A DNA stretch of 64,000 bases. It comes from Gnetum montanum. Taxonomy: Eukaryota; Streptophyta; Gnetopsida; Gnetales; Gnetaceae. This document shows, piece after piece, positions 1 to 11,330 of the stretch (within the stretch, counting starts at the first letter, position 1; the number at the start of each line of letters is the position of its first letter). Position numbers and translations under genes: made by a program. Location: NCBI GenBank assembly GCA_015680685.1, contig MNCI01017637.1:1-64000 (forward strand), in the 5' to 3' direction. Below the pieces are notes generated by a model. The model had not been told where the DNA came from. It saw only the letters and a program-made list of their open reading frames with translations, and did no database searches.

Positions 1-849
1 TTGATAAATGTTACAGTACTTTTTTTTTAGTTACTTTCATGTGAATAATTTGTTTAATATTGCAAAAACATTGAATACCCATAAGCATTTGCCAAGGTAA
101 TATTTACACTTAAATTTTGACTTGAATATTGAAGATGATTAGCATTCCAGGTAATAAATGCTAATTATCTTCAATATTGAAGATGATTTGTAAATCACAT
201 ACCATTTCAATTATTTATTTCTTAAAAATGTATGGGAAACACATATTACTTTTTTTAAAAAATGTTATTGTATATATTGTTACAAATATTATCTAAGCAA
301 AAAAGAAAGAAAAGTGTGTCAAGATATGTACTCAAGAATCATTTTTGTGTACCCTCGATGGTACATAGAATAGGATGGAATTAACAGGCATTGTAACCAA
401 TGTTGTATATTATTTATGAGCCATTGTTTCTTTATATCTTTTTTTCTCATGCATCTCTATATTTTAAATTTTATGTTAATCCATCACATGATCACTACAT
501 CATTAGGAAATTTTATTTGACCACTATATAAATTCTAGCTTGTTGTCTCAATCTTGGTCATCCATTTATATATTATTCTTATATATTTCTTGAACTATAT
601 GGGAATATTTGTTTTCTTAGAATCTCATGTACTTTTGAAGAATCCCTCATCCAAGTGGTAGTGTTTAAACTAATGTAATTTATTATCTTGGTTATACTAT
701 TATTACTCATGGCACTTCATAGTAGATTTATTAATGTATTAACTTTTTTGATGTTTATTTCTTAGTTTCTTTGATATTTTCATTAATTAGTTGCATAATT
801 GGATGTGCAATATACAATAGAGACATGTTGTAAAAATAGGTTCTTAAAC
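1..849. other. AT-rich sequence without genes
   Basis: No reading frame of useful length, retroelement motif or RNA gene is visible here. The stretch is strongly AT-rich. The only structure I can point to is a short hairpin at 125-178, listed separately. The LINE remnant starts just downstream, so part of this may be more decayed LINE sequence, but I cannot show that. Confidence 0.6.
125..178. repeat. Imperfect inverted repeat (hairpin)
   Basis: Two 22-base arms, 125-146 and 157-178, are inverted copies with one mismatch around a 10-base loop. The first part of the arm (125-140) appears again as a direct copy at 173-188. It could be a worn miniature transposon end or simple AT-rich sequence. 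No target duplication was found. Confidence 0.6.
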
Positions 850-1754
850 AATGAGCCTGATTTATACCAAAAATGTTGTTTTAATATCTACTTTTGAGAA
901 AGACATATCTAGTATGCTACAAATTTTATAAAAAATTTGCATTTCTTCTAGATTAGAAGTCAATTTAGAAAAAACTAAAATGATCATATGGGCATGAGAA
1001 ACATACACTATAATTATAAATTTGGTGATCAAAATGTACAAATAATTCTTTTGAATACTTGGGTCTTCAATATGTAAAGGATCATCACCCATACCCATAG
1101 TACTCATCCCACTAAGCAACCTTCTAGGAGGATTGGTAGATAAGTGAAAGCCTAACCTCTTCGAGTAACTACACCTAGTTGGATCTTCAATATATGAATA
1201 ATTATAAATTGAATAAATGCATAAAAGATGGAATAGCAAGAAGAATCAAAGCTCTTTATGTAATTAAAAATAGATGCAAGGCAGTAGGATTTTAAACATA
1301 GAAGATTATGAAACAAATCATTTAGATAGTTATGTATCCTATTATGTTATATGGATGCATAGTTTAGGGATTAGGTATTAGTGCTAAAAGTTAGAAGACC
1401 ATTGAAAGAGTATAGATGATATTTTTACCTAATGAATTAAAGGTGAAGGTGGAAATACCCTATTATATGCTTTTCTTAAAGTGTAATCTACTTCCTTTAG
1501 AAACATAAGCCAATTGTTACTTTATTGTTTATACCTAAAAATTGATAAAAATAGAATAGGTCAAATTTTGTAAAGTAAATATTCAATATACAATAGTAAA
1601 TGAATGGTATTTATAAGGGATACTATAGCTAAAGACTTGAAATATCTCGATGAAGAAGATTTAAAGTAATTCAAAGAACATTGATAAGTTGGTTTGATAG
1701 CAATTTTTAATAACATTATAGTCAAATGTAGCAAGTAAGATAAAATTTTATTTA
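850..1754 (+). pseudogene. LINE (non-LTR retrotransposon) reverse transcriptase fragment
   Basis: Translating the plus strand with several frame changes gives the usual order of the plant LINE ORF2 C-terminal half. There is a palm-like LIYTKNVVLIS segment near 857, where active elements carry YADD and this copy has YTKN. It is followed by NLEKTK near 963, a worn YLG-type segment, and then a thumb/connection part resembling the family pattern LLYG-x-WG near 1340 and LLPLE near 1490. The catalytic aspartates are gone and stops occur every few dozen codons. The 3' end is cut off where the Ath-2 LTR begins at 1760, so Ath-2 probably landed in this LINE. The opposite-strand frame at 862-1239 is a shadow. 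Family assignment is by eye and the exact limits are uncertain. Confidence 0.7.
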
Positions 1755-1759
1755 GAATG

Positions 1760-2653
1760 TGATGAGCTGCAAGTATACCCTACACCCAATCATATGAATC
1801 AAAAGCGTCCACTAGTAATTTGGGAAAATTCCATAGACTTTAGTTTTCTAAATGCACAACATCTAAGTAGTGAACCTAAGGACGTGATCATTATCTTCTT
1901 GGTTCCACTTATGTAAGTACAAGCGTATGGTTAGGTGTAACCAAGGCATATGATTTATATAATTTTATATTTTTATCTATTTTATCCTAAGTGTAAAACA
2001 AAGTAATTAAGTATTAATTAATCTAATAACTATTTAATGCCTTAAGCCATTTCCGAACACAAGTATTCTATCCCACATATTGTAAACATCTTGAACACAT
2101 TACAACAATACTAGGTTACCAAGTGTTAGCACTATTGGGATTCCCAAGCATTAATGTTATGCTCAAGGTGGTCATACTTATGTGTATTAATTAATCATAT
2201 TTAATTAACTAAGGTCATGAAAGTAAATTGCATGAATAGTAAAGTGTTGTAAAGTAAATATTAAATGATTTCGAAATGTTGCAAGGTATTCCAAGAAGTT
2301 TATCTTTATTTCCACCCACACTAAAGTGTTCAAGTACATCAATGTTCAAATAAAGATCCATATACTTCTTGAATCCTACTACAGGTACTTAGAAAATATT
2401 CTAGCTATTGTGGAAACAAACTACAAGAACTTGCCTAAGCTATTGACTAACCAATGTCATAAATGTAATGGATGCATGCATTTATATGCACAAGAAAATT
2501 CAAATGTGACATCAATGCATATGCATCGACACATTAGATCATGTGTTGATGGGGANCGACATCAATGCATATGCATCGACACATTAGATCATGTGTTGAT
2601 GGGGATGCATTAGTGCATGCTCATCAACCAAGCCCATTGATGGTGATTTATCA
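1760..2653 (-). repeat. Ath-2 3' LTR
   Basis: On the minus strand this begins TGATAAATCACC and ends in TCA, and lines up with the LTRs of Ath-3 (54490-55259) and Ath-4 (62894-63654). Shared landmarks include the AATAAAGATCC block and the terminal block before the end, here worn to GGGTATACTTGCAG. It lies directly downstream, in the element's sense, of a G-rich purine tract, so it is the 3' LTR. The 894-base length is inflated by the 48-base copy around the N at 2556. The element's 5' LTR is not in the window, so the target duplication (expected GAATG at 1755-1759) cannot be confirmed. Confidence 0.85.
2508..2605. other. Duplicated sequence around a single N
   Basis: Bases 2508-2555 and 2558-2605 are the same 48 bases, separated by one N and one base. 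The same pattern is seen around the Ns at 14571 and 61848. It looks like two contig ends that overlap but were not merged, not a biological tandem repeat. Confidence 0.85.
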
Positions 2654-2664
2654 TATCCCCACAA
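2654..2664 (-). other. Polypurine tract of Ath-2
   Basis: On the minus strand TTGTGGGGATA lies directly before the LTR start. Ath-1 and Ath-3 have CATGGGGGTA at the same place, so this is the plus-strand primer site of the element. Confidence 0.65.
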
Positions 2665-2879
2665 CTAACCAAAAACTTGTCCTTGAGTGAACAAAAGGAG
2701 AATCAAGCTTCTTACAAAATTTGGAAAGGTATGGAACCATCGACTGACTAACTAACTCAAAAACTAATGCTCAGTGTCCAAGTGTATGGATTCATAATGA
2801 TTACAAAAATAGGTGTTCATGAAAACAAAGTTGAACACCTTTACAAATATTTACTACTGAAACTCCTCTAACGACCAAA

Positions 2880-5303
2880 GACAAGAAGATCATCAAATGA
2901 TCCTAGGAGGTGGAGGCTCCTCAGCTGCTGAAGGATTTTTCCCTACCTCTAGTGCACATGGTAGTTGAGGCTAAGGTGATTATAGCTATCTTGCTATAGC
3001 TGCTACTTTTTGTGGAAGAAAAAAATGATCTAGAAGTGCTTTCATCTTCTCCTCCTTAGTTCAAGGATTATACATAATCCATGCAACATCACCGATGTGA
3101 GTTGGTACAAGAACATTGCATGGATAGGACATGGTCGAGAATAACTCCTTGACATTCATGAAGAAGGCAACAAACTATTTGTATTTGATGTTGAATGCTT
3201 TGAAAAAATTTTGTAGCTCTTGGTAATTGTTCATCCTCTAGGCTAGGTTTTTAGTTGTTGATCATTGATCTATGAAAAGGGATTTGAGAACTTCAAGCTT
3301 GGCATTAGTTATTTATAGCTTTTCCTTCATGTCTTTTTGGTGCCTAAACTCTACCTTGTACAAAAGGTAAGAGTTGGTCACTTGTTTCTCTAGTTTTGAC
3401 CTTGGCCTTTCAGTAGTTAGCATTTCCAAGTTCACATATTGGAGGTTGGCTAACTCCATATATTTGTATCATCTCTTCAATCTAAAACCCCTTTAGGTGG
3501 ATTTTAACTTTTTTGTATGCTTAAAGTCTATCAAAGATGGGTTGCCAAACATTACATCCTTGTTGGAGTTGTTGGAGGGCCTCATTCATCTTTGTCTTGG
3601 CCAGTTGGATTTCTTTCTTATTGAATTCCTTGAGAAGTCCAACCTAGTCCATATAATGATTTTTCACTCATTCAAACTTCAGGGCCTCATTCTTCCAAGT
3701 AACTATCCAAATGGTTGATTTTTGACAAAGGGCCTGGACCTCCTCCATCAAGATATTTTGACTTTTAGAAACTAACCTCCTCAAGTCCATGGTCACCTTG
3801 GTAAGATACTCCTACTATTGTCACAAAAATTCTACCATTTGGTCCTTTTGGATCTCAAAATTTCATAGGTGATAATTATCTTTGATCAAAATCAAGTTTT
3901 CCTTGCAGACCTATAATAGGTCTTTCTTGGTGTTGTAGGCCAAGGCCTCTGTGATGGATGCTTCAAAGACCATTGTCTCCTTTGCATTCTTAACCTCTCT
4001 CAGTTTGTTTTGAAGTTGTAGAAAATCTTCATCCTTTGTTACAACCTAGATGAGAACAGTGGGATCAACTAGTTGGGCTCTCAACACTGTAACCTTGGTA
4101 GCCAATCATTGATTTTTGGATGTACTTTCCTTGAGTTGGGCATTGGAAATGATGTTTTTAGGAAGATCAAAGACCTCTGGAAGTGATTACTAGATTCCTA
4201 CCAGTCAGTCCAATACCTTCTCATGCTAGGCTATACGAAGCCTTCCACTAGCTACTCCTGCAAATGTCTATACATCCATGAGTGTGGTGATATCTGACAC
4301 AATCATGACAAGAGCATTTAATGCTTCTGTCACATGGTCAATTGCCATCTTTACTACTATCTCTTATCCTCGGTGCTACATCACCAAGATAGTTGCCTTC
4401 TCATCCTTCTCCAGAAGAATCGAGAAAGTGGTAGCATTCGCAAAAATATCTAGGAATTGTTTTTATCCTGGGAGGAAAACTATTAGTTCCTGAGTACTTG
4501 GATTTGACCTTGTAGGTGCTTGCATCCTTTGGGTAGTGAAAACTAGCATAGTCTTCTTCATCCAGCTGATAGTGCATGTAACCTCATTGAGATTGCTCAA
4601 TGCTAGCTAGTAGACTAATGGGTCACCACCACCTAGTCTTACCGACTACTACTGCAAGAGTTGCTCACAAAGCTTATGCATGTGCTCAATGATAACATGA
4701 GTCTCTAGCACTCTTTCTTCTTGAGTGCATGGTGGTAGTGGCTACTCCTCTTCTTACAACTTGGTAAGTGCCTTCTCCTTCATCATTTCCTACTAAGAGG
4801 CAGCAAGAGCATGACGAATTATGTTATTGGCATAGTGGGCTATGCCTCCCCTTTTGTGTAATTTTCTAATAAGGCTTGGAAAGGGTAGGATCTTTCTCCC
4901 ATGCTTGTTCTCTTTGAATCTCTTTTTAATTTCCAAGAAGATGAGTTGTGCAAGGTTGACAGGGAATTTAGCATGTAGAGTGACACATGCATGGGTAGAG
5001 AAGATAGTGATTTTGCTTGGCCTCACCATTGGATTGAAATGATAGAGTGCAATTTTGAAATAAGCCCTCTTTGCCTTGGTGAGTGCACCATACTCCTTAC
5101 AATCCACTTCATAGCACTACTAGACCCATGCTTTCTTTACTTCTAGTTTCTCCTAAGTTAAGATTTCCATCAATTATTGTCCTAATATTTGAAAACATTA
5201 GGGCCTCTACAATGGCCTCCACAAAGTAGGACACACTTATGTCCTTTATCTTGACTATGACATCTGCTCTCCTATTGCCCCGTGAGAGGTATGTTTCTTC
5301 CAT
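2880..5303 (-). pseudogene. Extra ORF of Ath-2, plant-transposon-protein-like, with coiled-coil tail
   Basis: The best-preserved part is 4793-5107. It reads from MDCKEYGA and contains the region VNLAQLIFLEI, then LPFPSLIRKL, then a following glycine. This resembles the plant domain often annotated as 'putative plant transposon protein' (Transposase_32-like), whose members share an LIY/VN-G-I pattern and FPSLIT-L. A frame at 5109-5303 extends it upstream. Downstream on the minus strand, down to about 2880, the frames are broken but rich in Leu, Glu, Lys and Gln, as in the coiled-coil tails of such proteins. It lies between integrase and 3' LTR in the same sense as the element, the position of the env-like gene of Athila elements. 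Ath-3 lacks it. No signal peptide or membrane segment is convincing. Function unknown. Confidence 0.55.
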
Positions 5304-5693
5304 GTATGAATTCCTCTTATGGTCATTTAGCTCTTGGTGTGGGTGCCATCTGCAATCACAACATTGCCAAAGATTAGCATTTTATGTGTAACTTAACCAC
5401 TTGGATACTTTGTCTCTTTTGAATAGTTACACTTCGACTAAGTTGTGATTATGGTGGATTGATTATTTTATTTTGATAGCTACTAGAGTTTTTTTGTGAG
5501 GTTTAATTGAAGTGGATTAGTGATATTTAATATTATTTTATTAGTTAAACCTTGTGGGACTTAGAAAATTTTCAAAAAAATTTCTATCAAAAACCTATGA
5601 TTTATGACCCTCATGACGTAAAGCTCACCTTTGATAGTTGTAGGATTGAAGAATAGAGTGATTAAAATAAGTAGTTTGAAATTTATGGGATTA
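5304..5693. other. Ath-2 3' region, no gene
   Basis: Non-coding part of Ath-2 between its extra ORF and the Ath-1 insertion. I see no motif. The frames at 5561-5816 on either strand are short and match nothing; one runs into the Ath-1 LTR. Confidence 0.55.
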
Positions 5694-5698
5694 GAAAG
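5694..5698. repeat. Target-site duplication of Ath-1 (left)
   Basis: GAAAG occurs here directly before the LTR start and again at 14381-14385 directly after the LTR end. A 5-base duplication is what Ty3/gypsy integrases produce. Confidence 0.9.
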
Positions 5699-6522
5699 TG
5701 ATGAAACATGTTTTTCCATTTGCTTTGACGTTAGGTACGCAATGTCAGGGCCTTGGTTCAACATCGCATATCTGATGTTGAGGTATATTTCCCAAGTTTA
5801 TAAATATCATGCCTAAGCTCTAGTTTTTGATAGTTAGTTTTAGTTTTTAGTTAGAGTAGTGAAGCTTTTGCCATTTATTTTCCTTAGAGTTAGAATATTT
5901 TTTGAGTGCCCATAGAAGGAGTCTAAAGTGTGTATGGTTCTTTGTTTGAGCATTGATGTACCTGAGAATAGTAGTATGATGGGAATAAAATGAACCCTTT
6001 TGACAATCCTTGTAGCATTGAGAATAGCTTAATATTTTCTTTAATGCATTTTAATTTCTTGTTTTTTATTTTAATGCATTTGATTAAGCAATTTATTTTT
6101 AGCAGTTAATGAACATGAGCATGACCACTTCAAGCATTCATATAGTACTTGGTAACCCAGCAATGCTTAACGTTGGGTAGCCCAACAGTGCTATATGTGT
6201 TCAGGAAAGTGGGTGGTTACTTGTGTTAGGGTAGATAGGCAATAGGCATTAGTTTTCAATATACTCTACCCGTATTCTTGTTTTAGGCGATTGCATCCAT
6301 AAAATATAAAATGATAAAAATTCATATACCTCAATTACACTTAAACCATATCCTTGAGCCTCACAAGTATAGTTGGGAAGACAATGAATGTTCTTAATGT
6401 TGTTTTACTTTCTAGAGAAACTAGTCTACGAGATAACTATAGGTCCATGAAATTCAATCAAATTGCATGTAACACTTTAGTGATTCGTATGGTTGGGAGT
6501 AGGGGTACCTTGTCATCCATCA
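5699..6522 (+). repeat. Ath-1 5' LTR
   Basis: Starts TGATGAAACATG and ends CCATCA. It pairs with 13532-14380 over its whole length; the 3' copy has about 28 extra bases near 13580. It contains TATAAATA at 5799-5806 and AATAAA at 5984-5989, the expected promoter and polyadenylation signals. Confidence 0.93.
5799..5806 (+). promoter_or_regulatory. TATA box in Ath-1 5' LTR
   Basis: TATAAATA, 100 bases from the LTR start. The same octamer is at 13660-13667 in the 3' LTR, at 62929-62936 in Ath-4 and at 55203-55210 (minus) in Ath-3, so it is conserved in the family and is likely the start signal for the genomic RNA. Confidence 0.65.
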
Positions 6523-6523
6523 T

Positions 6524-6541
6524 TGGTGTCATTGTTGGGGA
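6524..6541 (+). promoter_or_regulatory. Primer binding site of Ath-1 (tRNA-Asp type)
   Basis: TGGTGTCATTGTTGGGGA lies one base after the LTR. The sequence complementary to the 3' end of plant tRNA-Asp, known for Athila-type elements, is TGGCGCCGTTGCCGGGGA. The five differences are all C-to-T or G-to-A, so the site is a deaminated version. Confidence 0.8.
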
Positions 6542-6681
6542 CCTTTTTATTATTTTGTGCACTATCTAGGACCTAGTAAAAGTATTTAAATCATTGGAAT
6601 GAACCTGAGAGTCATATCTTATTTCACAATTACTACAAAAAATTCTTAGAGCACATTGTGATTTTTATTCACTAACTAAAA

Positions 6682-8600
6682 ATGTCTTCTTCTCATAGGA
6701 GTACTTCTCCACCTAAGGCTGATAATGTTCGTTTGAAAAAGCCTCAACAGTATTGAATTATATATACCCATCTTAATGAGTATGTGCCAAACTTCACCTT
6801 CATCCTACACTAGGATGAACAACTATGGTGGTGTGACATGAAGGACAACATTATGTTGCTACTCGATCATGCTGCTCCTGCAATGCTCTATCAAATGCTT
6901 TCATGATGTGGTCTTTAAGACTGCCATGGGGAGTATAATGTGGAAGAGATGTTGATGCTAAGGATTATCATCCCATTGAAGCACAACACCTACAGGATCA
7001 ATAGCTGGAACAGTGCTATAATTTTTTGAAGGGAAAAGGACTTAACAATCCTCCATTCCTATTGTACCAACAAGCTAGTGAAGAATCCTTCTTTGGATAT
7101 TTTCCTTACAATGATGCTCCTCTCTTTGACTTTAGTAATGGAGGTTAAAACTAGAATCTACACTCCATAGCTCACAATCCTAATTCTAGTAATAAGGGAT
7201 CCAATGACAAAGATGGATCTGGAGAGGCAAGTCAAGAAAAAGATGCTGATAAAAAGCATGATCATGATCGTGGTCATGATCACCAAAGAGGTGGTAGTAG
7301 GCATTATGATGGTTCTGATTCTCCTTCCTCTTTCCCTTCATCATCATATTCTTCTTCTAGCTCTGATCGTGATCATAGAAGGTGAGATTGTGATGGAGGT
7401 AATCAAAATAAGCACAATGACCAATGGGACCACAGTAATCAAGGCGACCATTAAGATAGGCAAGATCAAGGATGCAAACATTCAAGAGAGGCACATCACC
7501 ATGAATGAAGGGATAGTAGAGGGCATCATAGGCACCATGATTAAGGCCTTGATGAGCCTCTATTTGCTACCTAAAGTATGCTTAACATCACAGAGGTAGT
7601 TAGGATCCCAACAAGGCATGTGAAAGATAGTCGGATCAAATGGTTAGACATGAACAATATTCCTTGATTTGAAGGAAGATGTAACTCTGATCCACAAAAT
7701 CATATTCATGCTTTCCAAGATGCATGTGTCTTGTAAAACATAGAGAATAAGTGGTAGAAATTGAAGTTGTTCTCGAAGACACTCATTAAAGAAGTGGAGA
7801 ATTGGTATCGGTCTTTAGAGCTCAAATCTATCAAACAATGGAGTACCATCCTTGAGTTGTTTAATGACAAGTATCAAACATACTCTAGGGTGTCCAACTT
7901 AAGGAAGCACATTCAAGGGTGGAAATAAGGAATACATGAACCCTTGGATGCCACCATTGGCTGATACTATGCGTTGATGCAGAAATGCCCTAGCCATGGT
8001 TATTCTCAATTGGCTCAACTTCATCACATTGTAGACAAGTTTCATAATGAAACAAAGAAAACCCTTGGTGTTTATGCCCAAGGGTGATTGTCAGAACTAA
8101 TTATCCATTATGTACAAAGGTTAATAGAGTAGGTCACCAAAGAGAAGGGTGAACTAAGAAAATGAGAAAGTGTAGAGGAGTACAACCATGATCCTTCCAT
8201 CTACAAGAGGGAGGTTCAATTCTACAACAGTGAAGATGAATCCATATTTGATGAGGGAATGCATAAGAAAGCCTTGCCACTTCAAAAATTCCAATTTGAA
8301 CTTATGATCAAGGTTGATCAGTTAAGGGACTCCATGGATAGAAAATTTCAAGTTGTCATCAAAATTGCTGAAGAGTCCAGAGAACAAGGTTGTGATTGTT
8401 AGCAAAAGAGGCACAAGGGAGCTAAATGTGCATATTACAAAGGTAAGAAAAAAACTGCTACAATAGAAGAGGTAGTTCTACCAACAACATTCATATTATC
8501 CAAGTGGAGCTCCACCGCAACTATACGAATAGTACCAATAATAGCAGCAACGATAATCATGGGTGTTTCCACTGCCAAGTTAACAATACCTTTACTAGCA
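6682..8600 (+). pseudogene. gag: Ath-1 gag
   Basis: The ATG at 6682 starts MSSSHRSTSPP, matching the gag start of Ath-4 at 63799 (MSSSNKSNSPP). Further on, a His/Asp/Ser-rich stretch (about 7250-7400, with HDHDRGHDH in the original frame) precedes the gag core at about 7640-8100, where MNNIP, FEG and a WYRSLE-type segment are recognisable. A lysine-rich tail follows near 8390-8450. The frame has many stops and several frameshifts. The open frame 7204-7599 is out of phase with the real one. Gag would form the particle and bind the element's RNA. Confidence 0.75.
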
Positions 8601-9099
8601 ACTTGATCCATATGGTTATCATGTTCAATAACCTATGTCTTCACATGACTCTTCTAGTAATGTTTCTAATATTTAGCCTTACTACCATCCTTCTAATTAC
8701 TATTGAACTCCTCCACATGAAAGAAGGAATGTCATCTCCTATCCTTATCCTCCTCCTATCCCTACACACAATCCTCCCTCAATTGCGCAACTACCACCTA
8801 CTCCTCCTATGCAAGGTGAACTACCAACTCAACTACAACAATGAAATGCTATGAGGGTTTTTAATTGTAGCTCGATCATCAATCAGAGGGGTCAAATGCT
8901 TGATCAAAGAAGAAATATTTCTTTTGATCCCATAGTAAGCTTAAGCCTTCACCTACACCCGTAGTTGACAATCCTACTCCTGCCTCTTCCTCCATATCAA
9001 ATTCATTTAGGTCTCCTTCAAACCAAACTCTACCAAGGATCCATACTATAATGCTCACTCATACTATTTCGATTGGATCCATGCAGGAAACCTTCCTAG

Positions 9100-9540
9100 G
9101 AAATTAACTAATCCTGGAAGTCCTTTGATTTATTTGTAGATTTTTGGGAATGAATCATGCAAGGCTCTTCTCAATTTAGGTTCGAGTGTTAATTTGATTT
9201 CTCATGATGTACACTACCTAGAACCTACCTCATCTCAAGAATAGTAACATCAGATTGGAATTGGTAGACCAGTCCATCACTATTCCATTGGAACTATTAG
9301 AAGGCATTGCAATCACTATCTATGGGTGGTCTTATCCTGCTAACTTCCTAGTAATCAAAGTAGAGAAATACAAAGGAGACTTTCCAATCATAATGGGAAG
9401 GGTATGGCTAAGCACCATAGATGCAAGAATGGGCATCAGAGATCTTTCCTTGGAGATATCTACAAAAGAAGGCATTTGGAAAGACCAAGAAGAAGAGAGT
9501 TCCATGCATCACATACAGTGGTATAGGGTGTAATTATGTG
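9100..9540 (+). pseudogene. Ath-1 aspartic protease
   Basis: The active-site region is found near 9155-9210 as CKALLNLGSSVNLIS. Ath-3 has CKALLDSGSRVNLIL at the same place, so the catalytic DSG has become NLG and the enzyme is dead. The second half (9255-9533) is open and contains IIMGRVWLSTIDA, corresponding to the family's ILGRPWL motif. Retropepsins of this type cut Gag-Pol. Confidence 0.75.
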
Positions 9541-10039
9541 CAGAAAATTTGGGCCATCAAGTAATCAGCCATCTCTACATGCAAGCAATGTGTGCTAGAA
9601 GTAGAAATTCAAAGGTGTCTCTACATAGTAGCCACAAAATAGGAGGGCATCCAGTGGTTTCCTACTAATTCAGAGAGCAACACACATTAGATGGAACTAG
9701 CTGAGAGCCTGACATGTGAATATGTCATGAGCATGGATGAACTCGAGCAAGTTCATCACTAACTCTCTAAAGATACAAATGATGATACTCAGTGGAAAGA
9801 GTTGGAGATTCCTAAGAAATTTAAGCAAGAGACCCTTGAATTGAAAACATTACCAAGTACAATGAAATACATGCTTTTTCAAAATAAGAAGCTAGTTATA
9901 ATCAATGCAAGACTTGCTCCAAAATAAAAAAAATGCTATTGAAAGTAGTTGAAATATGGTTAGTAGCTTTTGCTTGGTCATATCCTAAACTTACAAGGAT
10001 TGATCCTAGGATAAGCCAGCATCGCATTTACATCAACTT

Positions 10040-10870
10040 GACCATGAAGCCAAAACAATAGCCATAGAGGTGGTTGAACCCCAAATTGAAGCAAATTATC
10101 AAGGAGGAAATCAAGTAACTCCTCAAGGCAGGGTTCATCTATTCCATTGTAGATAGTGAGTGGGTTAGTCCACTTATAATTTTACCAAAGAAAGATGGTA
10201 AGTAGCGAGTCTACATTGATTTTAGGCTACTGAATATGGCAACATTCAAGGATCATTTTTTGTTGCCATTTGTTAATCAGGTGCTAGACATAATATTAGG
10301 GCATTGCTACTACTGCTTCCTATATGGTTATAATGGCTATAACTAAATTCAAATTGCACTAGAGGACTAAGAAAAGACAAAATTCATAAGTCCTTGGGTG
10401 ATTTTTCTAGATCATAAGATGCCATTTGGTCTATTCAATTCTCCTACCACATTTCAATGCCTAGTCCTAAGCATCTTTAAACAGCAAATCAATAGTGGTG
10501 TAGAAGTCTTCATGGATGACTTCTCCACCTATGTAGCTACATTTGAGCAAGCTATGGACCACCTTAAGCAAGTGTTGAAATGATGTGTTGAAACTAACTT
10601 ATGTCTCAATTGGTAGAAAAGACATCTCATGGTCTAGGAGGGCATTGTACTAGAGAACAAAATCTCACAAGCAGGAATTGAGAAGGACCCTATAAAATTG
10701 AGGGTCATCCAAGGAATAACCCACTAGCTAGAAATAATTAAAGATGTTCAGTCATTCCTTGGACACACTGGATACTATCAATAATTTATAGAGAATTTCT
10801 CTAAGATCACAAAACCATTAGTCAAGCTAAAAAAGAAAGATGCTCCTTTTGCTTGGACCCTAGAATGTGA
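10040..10870 (+). pseudogene. Ath-1 reverse transcriptase
   Basis: Order of motifs: LNPKLKQIIKEEIK, SPLIILPKK, IDFRLLNMATFKDHF (about 10216), a worn PFVNQVLD segment, PFGLFNSPTTFQ (about 10425) and the catalytic VFMDDF (about 10508), in which both aspartates remain. The thumb/connection FLGHTGYY follows near 10760. Several in-frame stops are present, for example where YNQI became YN-stop-I. The open frame 10398-10583 covers the palm. Confidence 0.85.
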
Positions 10871-11330
10871 GAAAGCATTCCAACAACTGAAAGAGAAGCT
10901 TGTGGAAACTATAATTCTACAAGCACATGATTGGTCCAAATTGTTTCATATCATGATAGATGCATCAAAATATGCCTTGGGAGCTATGTTGACTTAGTTA
11001 TATGATAAGAAATATCCATACTACATCTCCTACCCTAGCTAAAGCATTGTGGGTGCACAATTAAACTACACTACCATAGGAAAAGAATTGATGGCAGTGG
11101 TGTTTTCTATAGAGAAGTTTAGGCATTATGTGCTTGGATACAAGGTGTTTTTGCACACATATCACAAGGCCACCTGCTTCCTAATGAATAAGCCAATGGT
11201 GAGCCCCCGTGTCATATGGTGGATGGTGATCTTGTAGGAATTCAATCTCATGATGGTAGATCGAAAGGGCACTAAAATTATGATCACTGATCACTTGTCT
11301 TGGTTGTGGTGGGATGATAAAGAGGAAGAA
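10871..11330 (+). pseudogene. Ath-1 RNase H
   Basis: Directly follows the reverse transcriptase. IDASKYALGA near 10955 carries the first catalytic Asp and KELMAVVFSIEKFRHY near 11085 the Glu. The third acidic position is lost: HTYHKA where the family has HTDHKA. Stops interrupt the frame. Confidence 0.75.

Noticed and set aside
862-1239. 125-residue open frame on the minus strand
   Set aside because: It is the opposite strand of the LINE RT fragment; the plus strand carries recognisable RT motifs and the minus frame matches nothing.
4278-5042. Plus-strand open frames opposite the Ath-2 extra ORF
   Set aside because: The minus strand gives the domain-like sequence; the plus frames are shadows.
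7204-7599. 131-residue open frame rich in Met and Ile
   Set aside because: Lies in gag of Ath-1 but in a different frame from the His/Asp-rich sequence that Ath-3 also has.
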